Below the pieces are notes generated by a model. The model was not told where the DNA came from. It searched no databases and was given only the letters and a program-made list of their open reading frames with translations. This document shows, piece by piece, positions 1-32,305 of a stretch of DNA of 64,000 nt. Each line of letters begins with the position of its first letter. The stretch's first letter is position 1. This DNA is from Sorex araneus. Its lineage: Eukaryota > Chordata > Mammalia > Eulipotyphla > Soricidae. The stretch spans positions 221,950,223 through 222,014,222 of the forward strand of contig NC_073304.1 of assembly GCF_027595985.1 (NCBI RefSeq), given 5' to 3'. Both the position numbers and the translations under genes were made by a program.

Positions 1-857
1 GACTACCTTTTAAGTACTCTCCAGTTCTGAACAGTCTAAAACCCGGGGAATTCTGTTTCTCGGTTATGACCCTGATGTGGAGCCAGGGTGCTCCAAGTTT
101 TTGGTTGGTTGTTATATTTTCTTTTTGTCTGTGTTAGTCTGGTGCTTTTTGGTCAGGAGACCCTGGCAGTGCTGGGGATGAAATCTGGGCCTCCTGCATG
201 CAGCTCAAGCACTTCAGCCCATGGAGCCGCCCGCAGTCCTGCAATGTTCTTCTTAATACTCGTTCATAGTTCTTGCTGATCTGGGAGCTTGCTGCATCTA
301 GGACTGACTTACAAGGCCACTAGACTTTGGGGACCTAATCTTTGAGCACCTCAGAAATCATGAGGTCAACACCTCACGTAGCTCAGGCACAAGAATATGG
401 GCTCTCATGATTGTTTTTACATGGGCTAAAGAAACTAAAGGAACTTGACACAGAAAGAAGAAAAACTGATGATGACTTTGAAAAGTTTATCATTGAGTTG
501 GGACCAGAGTTTTCAAGTTCCTGGACATAGTAGGTTTATTTTTGTCTGTGGATCCATACTTGTTTATCTACATATTTATTGTACTTCCAGGGACCAGCCA
601 CAGCTCCAGCTCCAGTGTGTCTCCTTTTTAATTTACTTTTCATGTGTTTTGGAGAAAGAAAAGGAGAAAACAGATCCCAGGATGTAGTTCAGCAGTAAAA
701 TGTGCATGTATGAGCCCTTGGTTTGATCCCCAGCACTGGCATCAGCCCTGAGTACTGCTAGGTGTGGGCCAAAAACAGAATGAGAAGTAAAGCCCTGAGC
801 ACCACAAGATATGACCCAAAACCAAACAAAACAAAAAACTCAAAAACTAAAGTACAG

Positions 858-1004
858 GGGCCAGAGCAATAGCACAGCAGGTAGGGCATTTGCCTTGCAT
901 GCGGCCAACCCAGATGCGATTCCTGGTATCCCATATGGTCCCCCAAGCACTGCCGGGAGTAACCCCTGAGCATTGCTGGGTGTGACCCAAAAAGCAAAAA
1001 AAAA
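858..1004 (+). mobile_element. SINE copy
   Basis: Near full-length sense copy in the GPATCH8 intron, with an A-rich tail at 995-1010. Confidence 0.85.
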
Positions 1005-1014
1005 AAAATTAAAG

Positions 1015-1152
1015 TACAAAGGACAGAGCCAAAGTACAGCGCAGGTAGGGCACTTGCTTTTTGTACACAGCCGACTTAGATCACCTGTACTCCATTGTCC
1101 CCTGAGCCTCACGAGGAGTAAGCCCTGATGTTGCCCAACAACAAAAAAGAGT
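1015..1152 (+). mobile_element. SINE copy, diverged
   Basis: Older sense copy directly after the previous one. 'gtagggcacttgc' and 'cctgagcctcacgaggagtaa' remain recognisable. Confidence 0.6.
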
Positions 1153-1175
1153 AAGGAATAAGGGCTAGAGAAAGA

Positions 1176-1352
1176 ATTTTTTTTTTCTTTTTGGGTCACA
1201 CCCAGCAATGCACACAGGGGTCACTCCTGGCTAATGCACTCAGGAATCACCCCTGGCGGTGCTCAGGGGACCATATGGGATGCTGGGATTTGAACCCCGG
1301 TTGGCCGCGTGCAAGGCAAACGCCCTACCCGCTGTGCTATCACTCCAGCCCT
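1176..1352 (-). mobile_element. SINE copy
   Basis: Full-length antisense copy from T-run to 'cactccagccct', well conserved. Confidence 0.88.
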
Positions 1353-1463
1353 AGAGAAAAAATTTAGTGGACTGTGAGCACATGTTTTTGCATGTAGGAG
1401 ACTTGGGTTTCATCTCTTGGCACTTTCATGATCCTCCCAAGCATTGCTTATGTTCACTGTACT

Positions 1464-1605
1464 AGGAACAATAGTACAGTGGGGAGGGTGTTTACCTTGC
1501 ATTCAGCCAACCCAGGTTTCATTCCTGGCATCCCTTATGGTCCACTGAGTGCTGCCAGGAATAAACCCTGAGCACTGCCACGTGTGAAAACCCTCCTCCC
1601 AAAAA
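1464..1605 (+). mobile_element. SINE copy, diverged
   Basis: Sense copy with 'gggagggtgtttaccttgc' and 'ctgagcactgcca'. Confidence 0.7.
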
Positions 1606-1699
1606 AAGAGGGGGGTAAGAAATGAGAATGGATACAAAACTGACAGACTGTACTAGAGAGTAGTAATTATTTGAATTGCAAAATAAGTTTTTTTTTTTC

Positions 1700-2263
1700 T
1701 GGTTTGTTTTAGAATTTTGGGAGGGATTTTTTTTTTTTGGGGGGGTGCCACACTCTGCAATGTATATTCAGGGAATACTTCTGGCTCTGCATTTAGGAAT
1801 TATTCCTGTTATTGCTCAGGAGACTATATGGGATGCTGGGGATCAAACCCAGGTCAGCTGTCTTTAAGGCAAATACCTACCCATTATACTATCACGCCAG
1901 CCCCTGTACTTTATTTTTGGGGTTTAGTTTGGTTTTGGGTCACATCCTGCAGTGCTCAGGGCTTATTTTTGGTTCTGCACAAAGGACCATATAGGGTGGT
2001 GGGGATTGAACCTAGGATGTCAATGTGCGTAGTAAGTACCTTACCTGCTGCACCCTCTAGCCCTTCACTTTTAAAAAAATTTTATTTTATTATTAATTTT
2101 TCCTTGGTTAAGGATTTTTTTTGAGGGCAGAGGTGGGCAGGGGCTGGTCAAATCCAATGGTGCTTAAGTGTTAGTTACTCCTGGCTCTGTGCTCAGGGAT
2201 CATTTCTGGGGCCTATATGCAAGACAGGGGCCCTACCTGCTGTACTGTCTATTCTAGCCCCTC
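1700..2263 (-). mobile_element. Three antisense SINE copies in series
   Basis: Diverged antisense copies at 1700-1904, 1908-2062 and 2122-2263, each ending in a 'cca/cta-gccc' motif and beginning with a T-rich run. Confidence 0.7.
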
Positions 2264-2418
2264 ACTTTCATATTTTAGACATCATAGGAAGAAAAGCAGT
2301 AAGTGGCTAACCCTAGGAATTTAGCTAAGTATATTATTAACAGTAAAAAAGGCTTTTTCTAGCTGCCACTGAGGAATTCAGTATTTTGAATGATCATAAA
2401 AATAAAATATACCTATAA

Positions 2419-6324
<3,906 letters not shown>

Positions 6325-7225
6325 ACCTGGGGGGCGGGAGCCCAGGTGGGGCCCATGAGATGGCCCGTACCTCCCCTTGAGGGGCGTGGGGCCATTGATA
6401 CCAGCAGGTAGAAGCTGGACGGGCAGCGGCTGACAGCCAAAGAATCTCTGAGTTTTGGCTTGTGGCGGTGGATCAGATTTTGAGGTTTGCTTTCGGTTGA
6501 TTATCAGGGATTTTTTTTTTCCCCCTCCCCCTTTCTCTCTGTCCCTCCCTCTCCTGGGTTTCTAAGCTTGGGTACATATCGGCAAGTGCTGCCCGCCCTC
6601 TGCAGCAACACCTCCAACCCCCCAGGTTAGATGCTCCCCGTCCTGCCTCCGCTTGGCCACCGTCCCCTTCCGTAAAGCTGAGCACGTCGGCCTTCTCCCT
6701 GGCTGGCAGGTTGTCCATCTGGTCCTGCCTTCTCGGTGTCTTTGACCGCCCCTTGGTGGAGCTTATGGGATCCCCGGTGAGGTGGAGAGGGAGGCAGGCC
6801 TGGATTCAGATGCTCCTCGGGCCATCAGCCAGTCGGCCCACTTCCCACAGAGAGCCACGCGTTGGCACTCTCGTCCCACGTCCCAGAAGAGACACGTGCA
6901 TATCTCAGAGAAGATCTATCATGAATGGGAGCTGTGGGGCTGCCCGCGTGCTTCCCCGGGGAGGAGCTCATGTGTCTGAGGGTGTATTTTCTTCTGTCAT
7001 GTTGTCGTTTTCCTTAATTTATAGGATTTTTTTAATGTAAAAAAAAAATTGCACTGAACTCTATAAACGTAAATGCTGCTTTTTGTAGCTCATATTAAAA
7101 AGTTGCATATTTGTAGTATACTGCAATAATATTTTTTACATCCAGCTCTTTAAGTGATCCTTGTTCTGGTGGCTTTGTGTAAATATGTTTGCCCTAGTTG
7201 AATTAAGAAACTTTAAAGGTTATAA

Positions 7226-7244
7226 AATAAAAACAAAAAATAAA
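7226..7244 (+). terminator. GPATCH8: GPATCH8 proximal poly(A) signals
   Basis: Two AATAAA hexamers occur 13 bp apart, at 7226-7231 and 7239-7244, followed by T-rich sequence. This is a likely proximal cleavage site giving a 3' UTR of about 0.9 kb. Confidence 0.65.
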
Positions 7245-8486
7245 AAGTATTTGTTTTCTGCTAGATGCAAAAATGACTAAGCATGTATATTTTATCAAGC
7301 TCATGTATTTTTGAAGTTATGAACTATAAAAATGTTAAAAAGAGAAATCCTGTTTAACATTTTTTTTTTTTTTGCTGGGACAAAATGTTTAATAATTTGC
7401 AGTAAGTGGAGCCCCCAGCACTGGGAACTTGGAACTAATGGGCAACAGTCAGCTGGGGTGTCAGAGGGATACTCAGTTCCCCGAGTCTCATGCATGTGTT
7501 TTGCTGTTTCACAGAGAAACAGGCGGGCCCCACAGAGGAGGGAGAGACCGGGAGTGTGGTTCTCTGGCAGCAGTGGGACGTGACGGTTAGGGAGTCCTGG
7601 GGTTCCGGGTGCCTTGCTCTGGGCAGTGTATTTGCCTACCTACTACTACTTAGTCCCCTCCAACAACTTTTTTTTTTTTAATGTGCCTTTTGGGTTGGCT
7701 AGAAACTGAAGATGAAAGTTGGAATAATTTTAAGTCCTATGAGTTCCTATGCTTCGTTGTTTCCATGCCTTCTGCCCACCTTTGTTTAAGCAGTGACTTT
7801 TTTTTTCCTCTCCCCTTTTCTCCCACGACACCTACCAGAGGAAGTATCACCTCAGTCCCTCCTCCTCGTCCTCACCTTTAGCCCAGGTCCTCAGTTCTAA
7901 TACGCACAATGACCCAGAGGGAATAGAACATGACAGATCTCGCCTGTGCTCGGTTCCCCATGCAGCCTTTCCTTACCCATCCCTGTGGCTAGCCTGGGGC
8001 GGGGGGGGGGGGGGTCATCTGACAGCAAAAACAAACCCTGCTTACCTGGGCCAGGACTCTGCCTTCTCAGCTTCCCAAAAGACAAAGGTTCTGAGCTGGA
8101 GAGAAGCAAGTGCCGGACAGACGGACAGACGAGGCTCCGGCAGTTGGGAACGACACTTTGTAGATACTAGCACTGGAACAAGGAAACCAGCAGTTCAAAG
8201 TGAAGGGACTCCCCCCCCCCCTTTAGCTCATGTAAATATTTAAATAATACAGTATTAACATTTTTTGTGCTGCTTCCCATTAGCTTGCTAGATCGAGCCA
8301 TACTCTGGCTGCCTCTCTGCCTCCTGGGCTCAGTTTTAATTACAGAATAGTGGTTTTAAAACCTTTTTTTTATTTAAAAAAAAAAAGGACAGCAAAATAA
8401 CCTATCCTTACAAGCAAAACAGAGTGTATTTAACTTTATCACATATGATAGATATATATGCTGTAAAATTAGGAAAGGAACTTTCT

Positions 8487-8492
8487 AATAAA
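8487..8492 (+). terminator. GPATCH8: GPATCH8 distal poly(A) signal
   Basis: AATAAA lies at 8487-8492 with GT-rich sequence shortly after. It is the last strong signal before SINE-bearing intergenic DNA begins at 8.8 kb, and would give a 3' UTR of about 2.2 kb. Confidence 0.6.
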
Positions 8493-8834
8493 CCAATGAT
8501 TTGTGGAAACTTAGAGGAGTCTGTCATGATTATCCCCTCCACTCAGTTTGGTAAGGGGTGGAGCTAAGAGTTCAGTAACAACCTTGATTGGGAACCCAGA
8601 AGATATGTAATACATGAGTTAAGGGGCTTGCTTGCAGTGTGTGTGGCCCCAAAACCCAAATTTAAAAATAAGGCATCATTTGTTTGAAGTGATTAAATAA
8701 TTCTGTGAACCAGTTGGTTTTGATCTTCGTAATTGTGTTTTCAAAGCCCAGGATACTTTCCCAAGTAGAAGGGAAAGAATATGTATGGCTCTGGGAGGAA
8801 ATATTAAATTTATCTCCATCAAAAATATGTTTAT

Positions 8835-9012
8835 GGGGCTGGAGCGATTGCACAACAGGTAGGGCGTTTGCCTTGTACGGAGCCGACCCAGGTTCGATTC
8901 CCAGCATCCCATATGGTCCTCTGAGCACCGTCAGAAGTAATTTCCTGAGTGCAAAGCCAGGAGTAACTCCTGTGTGTCGCTGGGTGTGACCCAAAAAGAA
9001 AAAAAAAAAACC
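8835..9012 (+). mobile_element. SINE copy
   Basis: Full-length sense copy just beyond the GPATCH8 3' UTR, with an A-run at 8998-9011. Confidence 0.88.
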
Positions 9013-9086
9013 AAAAGTGTAAGTTTTTAAGTATATACCTTCTTTCCATTCTCTCCCAAGAGACTGCTCTGTGTCTATCTTTTACA

Positions 9087-9089
<3 letters not shown>

Positions 9090-9126
<37 letters not shown>
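9090..9126. repeat. (GT)n microsatellite
   Basis: About 18 GT units, uninterrupted. Confidence 0.9.
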
Positions 9127-9128
<2 letters not shown>

Positions 9129-9149
9129 CTTTTACATCATCTGTGTGTT

Positions 9150-9268
9150 AACAGCCTGGCAAGCTACCCGTGGCATATTTGATATGCCAAAAAATTAACA
9201 AATCTCACAATTAAGACATTACTGGTGCCCGCTCAAGCAAATCTGAACAACGGAACAACAGTGCTATA
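9150..9268 (+). repeat. Second interspersed repeat family, copy 1
   Basis: Shares 'gcctggcaagct', 'atatgccaaaa', 'ttactggtgcccgct' and 'gaacaacgg' in the same order with 23935-24155. It is distinct from the main SINE body; possibly the 3' part of another shrew SINE. Confidence 0.6.
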
Positions 9269-9504
9269 TACAGTATGTTAATAGAATGAATGGCACATAG
9301 TTCTCGATAAATGGAATTTCTAGCTTTGATTTTTAGGATACTGGATGAACCTCAGGGCAATGGGATTATAAGAGCCACAGTGGAATCCTTTATGCCGGAA
9401 CCAATATTGAACTAGTCTCTGTAACTCCTTGTTATCTGGAGGTAGCGTGGGGGAGTTGCACCTAAATGCTGCTGGGCCAGTCTGTCCCAATGTTACGGCT
9501 CATA

Positions 9505-9668
9505 GCTGGGGCCACAGCAATGGTAGAGCGGGCAGTTGGCTTGCATTGAATGGAGCCAGTGCAGGGTCGATCCCTGGCACTCTGTATGGTGCCCCAAGTC
9601 CTGCCAGGAGTGATTGATCCTTGAGCGCAGAGCCGCCAGATATGGCCCAGCCCCCCAACCCCCAAAAA
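9505..9668 (+). mobile_element. SINE copy, diverged
   Basis: Sense copy with 'gccacagcaatggtagagcggg' altered at the A box and 'gagcgcagagccg' near the end. Confidence 0.65.
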
Positions 9669-10069
9669 ATAAGGATTTGAGGAGCCATGTGTTGCTGGGG
9701 ATAGAACCATGTGCCTTCAGCTTCCTCCTGGGCCTTCTTAATCCTCTAATTCCTTCACAGTGATGCAGTCAATAATCACTACAATGCCCAGTAAAGGAAA
9801 TAGGCCTTAACTGTTAGTGAGCTGATGAAACAAAAAAAGGGCAGGGAAAATTGAGTATTGAAGCTAATGATAGGTGTGGTCCAGAGGAATGGCTACACAC
9901 GGCTTTGCATGCTGGAGGCCTGGGTTCAATCCCCAGCACAGCACAGTCCCCTAGGCATCGCCAGGAGCACAGCCAGGAGTAGCTCCCAAGCGTCTTCAGG
10001 TGTAGAACAACAAGTTAGATCTGTAGCACTAAGTGGGTTTCTTCCTTTCAGCCCTTCAAAGAGCTGTGA

Positions 10070-10572
10070 GGAGGCAGAGCAATAGCATAGTGGGGAGGGC
10101 GCTTGCCTTGCACACAACTGACCTGGGTTTGATTCCCAGAGCCCCATATGGTACCCTGAGCACTACCAGGAGTGTAGCACTACCTGGGTGCAGAGTTGTA
10201 AATGGGAGGACAGTCCGGCTGCATGTCTTGTCATCCCATTGATCACCAGAGTGATTTGGTTGATCCCGTGACTATCTGGGTACCCCTTTCCTCTGCCGTT
10301 CCATGTGCATCTCTCCCAAAGCTCAGCCGAAGAGACACAGCCCGTTGTATGAGCAGCTGTGCTCCCCTGCCAGAACCTCCAACCAAGTGCACAAGATAGT
10401 CAAACGCGGTAGTACAGTGGTCAGAGCACTTGCTTTGCACATAACCAACCCAGGTTCCATCCCTGAACCTCCATATGGTGCCCCAACCCCCACTAGGAGT
10501 GATTGCTGAGTACAGAGCCAGGAGTAAGTCCTGAGCTCCACTGGGCGTGACACAAAATAAAAAACAAAAAGA
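10070..10572 (+). mobile_element. Two diverged SINE copies upstream of ITGA2B
   Basis: Sense copies at 10070-10200 and 10408-10572, the nearest SINEs upstream of the promoter (about 460 bp away). Confidence 0.65.
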
Positions 10573-11030
10573 CATGACCTGAGACAGAGAGTTATGCCAA
10601 TATGGTTGACTGATGCCTAAGCCCTTAAGGAGGACATGGACGAAAGTGCCTTTCTCGAAGCGATATTGCAGCCTCGGGCCTTATCACAGAGTAGCAGTTT
10701 CCTTACTGCATCCTCCGCCTCTGACCAAGTCATAGTGTCAGCCGCTCCTCCAGATGGGCGAGGAGAGGCATCCAGACCCGTTAGCTCACGGCTGTCCCCA
10801 GTCACATTGGCCCAGACTAGCCAGGTGCGGTGGGAATGGGGAGAAGACAATGAAGCAGAACTAACAGAACCAGAGGATCTGGTGGCAAGTAACCCGAGGA
10901 AAAGGAAGTCCTGACAGTCACCAGTGTTCGTCCCCGTGGGGGCCTATCCCCTTCCTGGCAGCCCGAGAACCTGCCAGAGTCCAGGCCTTGTCACTCACTT
11001 CTGCGCCCACTGCTCAGCCCGTGGGTTTCA

Positions 11031-11111
11031 GTTTGATAAGACAGAACTTCCTGTGGCAGAAACTGAAAGGAAGAGCGGGCCCATTCTCGCCGGGAGACTG
11101 GGAGAAGGAAG
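11031..11111 (+). promoter_or_regulatory. ITGA2B: ITGA2B core promoter and 5' UTR (GATA + Ets)
   Basis: TTTGATAAG (GATA box, core GATAAG at 11035-11040) is followed 5 bp later by ACTTCCTG (Ets site, 11046-11053), about 60-75 bp before the ATG. There is no TATA box. The paired GATA/Ets arrangement is the known core of the megakaryocyte-specific alpha-IIb promoter in other mammals, so the transcription start is expected at about 11075-11085. Motifs are seen; function is inferred from that knowledge. Confidence 0.8.
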
Positions 11112-28431
<17,320 letters not shown>

Positions 28432-28615
28432 TGGAGTGGCATGCCTCCCAGGAAGGGCGTTCTGTTCCTGCTTCTCCAATGAGTGCCCCCCAATAACCCT
28501 GCTCACCCCCAGAGTGTTCCATATATACCTCCTGATTGCCTGCCCTCCAACATGTCTGGGTAGCCCCCTAACATCCTGCTGCCTAATAAAGAGGCTGATC
28601 CCCACCTCCCACTCA
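28432..28615 (+). other. ITGA2B: ITGA2B 3' UTR
   Basis: A short 3' UTR of about 180 bp runs from the TAA to just past the AATAAA, matching the compact 3' end known for this gene. Confidence 0.85.
28585..28590 (+). terminator. ITGA2B: ITGA2B poly(A) signal
   Basis: A canonical AATAAA sits 154 bp after the stop codon; it is the only one close by. Cleavage is expected around 28605-28615. Confidence 0.9.
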
Positions 28616-29289
28616 CAGCTTCCTTTGGAGGTCAGAGGAAGAGAAGGGACGGGGCGGAGATGAGCCAGGGGCCTTCCTGCACAAGTTGAAGTGACCGTGG
28701 GCATGGGTGGGGGTGGAATAAGCAACAAAGGGTGGTGGGGTCTCCAGGTGAGACCGGAGGAAGTTGGGGGGTAGTCTGAGGACAAAAAGGTGAGAAGGGG
28801 TTTGGGAACATCAGAGAAAGCATCCTGGATGCCCAAGGGCAGCTTTGAACAGTATTTTTTCCTTCATGATTACTGGAGGGTGAACTTCAGGATAACCTGA
28901 GCTCCCCATAAATAACTTGACAAATGAATCGGAGGCCTCCTGTGTTTGAGGAGGACCAGAGGGAGTCTGGCGGAGCCTTCAGCCTCCCCAAGTGTGTGTG
29001 GCAGCAGGCAGAAGGGAGTGAGCGGGCTCTGCTGCCCGGCTCCCCCGCTGCTCGTCCTTCTGCTCCACCAAGAAGAATCTCTGATCTGGAAAGAGGGCAC
29101 TGAGCAGGGAGCTCACACCAGGGCTAGGAGTGGGAAAAGATCTCCCGCAGCTGAGACGGGAGAGAGGCAGGGGGCCCACCTGAAGTCTTGGGAGATTTGT
29201 TGATTCGTGTAGTTATATTTCTGGAGTGCCTCACCAGTGCCTGGGTCTGTCACTCAGAAAGGAAGGAAGGAGGGCCCAGAGAATCAAGA

Positions 29290-29660
29290 CCTCCAGCCGT
29301 GCCTCATTTACATCTGCTAGTCTATTGGTCGGTCACATGCTCTTATTTGCATAGGGCATTTGTGACTTGGTTGGTCAGCGCCACACACCATCATTTACAT
29401 AAAGGAGCAACCAATCGGAGAGCAAGGCGGGGAGCACTTTCTGTATGAGAGCAGATCTTTGGGCTTCTGGGTTGTTTTGGTTTATTTTCTGGCCTGTTCT
29501 GGTCTTCCTTCTGGGTCCTCTGGGGAAAAAGGTATGTGGTGTGGTTGCTATGGCCGCTGCCTCAGTTGTACTGCGTGTGAGCAGTAAAGAGCTGCTGCTC
29601 TGAGGATCTCTGACGCTAGTTGTGCTGATCTTACTCATCGTGCACGAGGACAAGAAGAAG
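29290..29660 (+). promoter_or_regulatory. Promoter- or LTR-like segment with CCAAT and octamer motifs
   Basis: In order: ATTGG (29324-29328, inverted CCAAT), the octamer-like ATTTGCAT (29345-29352), CCAAT (29411-29415) and AGTAAA (29583-29588) followed by 'gagctgctgctctgagg'. The spacing resembles a retroviral-type LTR or a stand-alone promoter. No coding frame follows, and LTR ends and duplications were not found. Confidence 0.35.
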
Positions 29661-29769
29661 TCAAGTCCTGGTCAACAATCCTATCCAGTGCTGGGATGGC
29701 ACCTTGAACAAAACCCCAGGCACTTCACATTCAACCAGGAGCGAATGAAGGAAGAAATATACAGTCAGG

Positions 29770-29925
29770 GGGCCGGAGTGAGAGTACAGTGGGTAGGGCC
29801 TTTGCTTTGCACGCAACCCGGGTTGGATCCGCATCCCATATGATCCCCCGAGCACTGCCACGAGTAAATTCCTGAGTGCAGATCCAGGAATAAACTCTGA
29901 GCATCACTGGGTCTGACCTGATGAT
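29770..29925 (+). mobile_element. SINE copy
   Basis: Sense copy missing a few bases around the B box ('gcaacccgggttggatccgc'). Confidence 0.75.
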
Positions 29926-29939
29926 GATCAGAGGTTACA

Positions 29940-30092
29940 AAAAGAAAAGGAAGAGGAGGAGGAGGGGGAGGAGGAGAAGAAGAAAAAGAAGGAGGAGGAA
30001 GGAGGAGAGGAGGAGGAGGAGGCAGAGGAGGAGAAGAAGAAAAAGAAGGAGGAGGAAGGAGGAGAGGAGGAGGAGGAGGCGGAGAAGGAGAA
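29940..30092. repeat. Purine-only tandem repeat, 57-bp unit
   Basis: A pure A/G tract. 'gagaagaagaaaaagaagga' starts at 29974 and again at 30031, giving two nearly identical 57-bp units inside a GGA/GAA-rich run. Confidence 0.85.
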
Positions 30093-30218
30093 GAATAAAT
30101 ATATAGTCAGGGCCAAAGTATGTGGGAGTCCTGGATTCAACCCCTAATTAACCCCTAAACACCGCCTGGAGTGACTCCCAAACACAGCCAGAAGTGGCCC
30201 CTGAACAGAGCAGAGTTT

Positions 30219-30220
30219 GG

Positions 30221-30256
<36 letters not shown>
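30219..30256. repeat. (CA)n microsatellite
   Basis: About 18 CA units within a decayed SINE-like context (30110-30225). Confidence 0.88.
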
Positions 30257-30258
<2 letters not shown>

Positions 30259-30284
30259 TTAAAGAAAATATATCGTCAGGGGCC

Positions 30285-30425
30285 AGAGTAATAATACAAT
30301 GGGTAGGGCACTCATTTTGCATGTGGCCAGCCAGCCTGGGTTCAATTGTCAGTACCACATATGGTTCCCTGAGCACTTCCAGAAGAGACCCCTGAATGCA
30401 GAGCCAGAAATAATTTCTAAGGGAG
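30285..30425 (+). mobile_element. SINE copy, diverged
   Basis: Sense copy; 'atggttccctgagcacttcc' is retained. Confidence 0.65.
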
Positions 30426-30969
30426 GGAGATAGTGATGGGATGACAGGCTCCGAGGGTGCTGAGCGAGGGTTGGTGTCCTGGTGGAGCGGCCGGGGAAGG
30501 CCTCTCCCCTAAGCTGAGGTAATAGGCAGATGAACAGCCCGGGAAGAAAGTGCTGCAGACAGAAGAGTAGTGGGTGAAAGGTCTTAGGCCAGTGAGGGAT
30601 GTGACGTATTTAAGTAAAAGCAAGAGGCCCAGTGCCTGAGGCAGGCATAGGAGGGGGCTTGGGGCAGTGGGGAGGTCAGGCAGCAGCTCTGGCCACAGGG
30701 AAGGCTTTGAGATTAACACAGAGAGTTGGGGAGACACCAATACTTGAACCTCACCCAGCTGCTGGCGACTCGACTGCCTTTGCTCAAAGAAGAGAACCAT
30801 TTGATATCCATGCATGGCAAGTTCCAGAACAGGTTCCTTGTGTGGTGATTAGGAACATTTAGGAAAAGATTAACCTGTAATCCTAGAACACCAGCCAAAT
30901 TCCTCCCCTCTCCTCTACCATTGCAGGTGGGTTGCATCAGAAAATCATCTTTTTTGTTGCTTTGTTTTC

Positions 30970-31322
30970 ATTTGGGGGCCGCACTGGCAATGCTCAGGGA
31001 TCGTTCCTCGTTGTGCTCAGGGGACCATATGTGGTGCTTGGGATCAAACTGGGGTCAGCCCCATTCAAGGCAAGTGCCCAACCTGTTTTACTAACTCTCC
31101 AGCCCCTCAAATTGTCTTTAGGGATATAACAATCTTTATTTATCTTTTTTCTTTTTTGAGTTTTTGGGTCACACCCGATAATGCACAGGGGTCACTCCTG
31201 GCTCTGCACCCAGGAATTACCCCTGGCGGTACTCAGGGGATGAACACATATAGGATGCTGGGAATTGAACCTGGGTCGGCTGCGTGCAAGGCAAACACCC
31301 TACCTGCTGTGCTATCGCTCAG
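30970..31322 (-). mobile_element. Two antisense SINE copies
   Basis: Copies at 30970-31106 (old) and 31155-31322 (younger, truncated right at its 5' end, 'tgctatcgctcagc'). Confidence 0.78.
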
Positions 31323-31734
31323 CAAATAGTCTTTATCTTGATACAGCAAAGCACTTGGCATTTGTGTGCTAACAAAAGGTGTGTTGGATGATAGAGCTGC
31401 AGATTGGAACCTGCCCTGCCCAATTTGGATAAAGCTGAAGATCTCTGTGGGCATGGGGTAGTGTCCCAAAGCTCCAGCCTGGCCATCAGAAACCTGGTAG
31501 GATTATGGTCCCTTGAATGGAGGCAGAGGAAACTGCTCTTCAACCGGAGATGACAGTTACTGGCAGGAAACACCCTACAACGGGTGACAGAAGCAGATTC
31601 CCGGCAGCCTTAACAGATTGTAAAGTTGGGTTGAAACCAACAAGACAAAATTCACCAGGGAAGAGTGCTAAATCCTGTGATGAGGTTCCAAAATATGGTT
31701 ACATAAGAACTGAACTGGGAAATCTAGTTAGATA

Positions 31735-31925
31735 GAAATTTTTAAGAAAGGAAAAAGAGAGGGATAGAGAGAAGGAAAGAGAGAGAGAAAGAGAGAAAAG
31801 GAAGAAAGGAAGGGAGAAAAAGAAAAGGAAGGAAGGAAAGGAAAGGAAGGAAGAAAGAAAGGAAAGAAGAAAGGAAAGGAAAGAGAAAAAAGGAAGGAAA
31901 GAAAGAAAGGAGAAGAAAGAGAGGA
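31735..31925. repeat. GGAA/GAAA-rich microsatellite
   Basis: A 190-bp A/G-only stretch of mixed GGAA, GAAA and GAGA units, directly followed by a SINE. Confidence 0.85.
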
Positions 31926-31927
31926 CA

Positions 31928-32305
31928 GGGGCTGGAGCAATAGCACATCGGGTAGGGCGTTTGCCTTGCATGTGGCCGACCCGGGTTCAATTCCCAGCAT
32001 CCCATATGGTCCCCCGAGCACTGCCATGAGTAATTCCTGAGTGCAGAGCCAGGAGTAACCCCTGAGCATCGCCGGGTGTGACCCAAAAAGCAAAAAAAAA
32101 AAAAAAAGAGAGAAGAGAGAAAGAAAAGCAAGAAAGAGGAGGCCTCAGTGATAGTACAATGGGTAAGATGCTTGCCTTGCATGAGGCCAACTGAGATTCA
32201 ATTCCTGGCATCCCATATGGTCCTCTGAACATGGCCAGAAGTAATTTCTGAGTGTAGAGCCAGGAGTTACCCCTGAGCACTGCCAGATGTGACCCAAAAA
32301 CCAAA
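31928..32305 (+). mobile_element. Two sense SINE copies
   Basis: Copies at 31928-32107 (well conserved) and 32140-32305 (diverged), separated by a purine-rich link. Confidence 0.82.

Larger units (their letters stand above)
6325..8515 (+). other. GPATCH8: GPATCH8 3' UTR
   Basis: About 2.2 kb of repeat-poor DNA follows the stop codon. The AT-rich part at 7020-7250 ends in a cluster of poly(A) signals, and the sequence then stays SINE-free to a second signal at 8487. Absence of SINEs in an otherwise SINE-rich window supports transcribed, constrained 3' UTR up to about 8.5 kb. A G-run lies at 7998-8013 and a C-run at 8211-8221. The extent beyond 7.25 kb is inferred. Confidence 0.75.
8516..11030. 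other. GPATCH8-ITGA2B intergenic region
   Basis: It holds a SINE at 8835-9012, a (GT)n run at about 9090-9126, a second repeat family at 9150-9268, and SINE copies at 9505-9668, about 9870-10015 (decayed), 10070-10200 and 10408-10572. From about 10590 to 10920 there is unique sequence with no recognisable gene. The ITGA2B promoter follows. Confidence 0.75.

Noticed and set aside
10636-10914. A 92-codon open frame just upstream of ITGA2B
   Set aside because: No recognisable domain, no splice or promoter context, and no match to a known protein; most likely chance in unique DNA.
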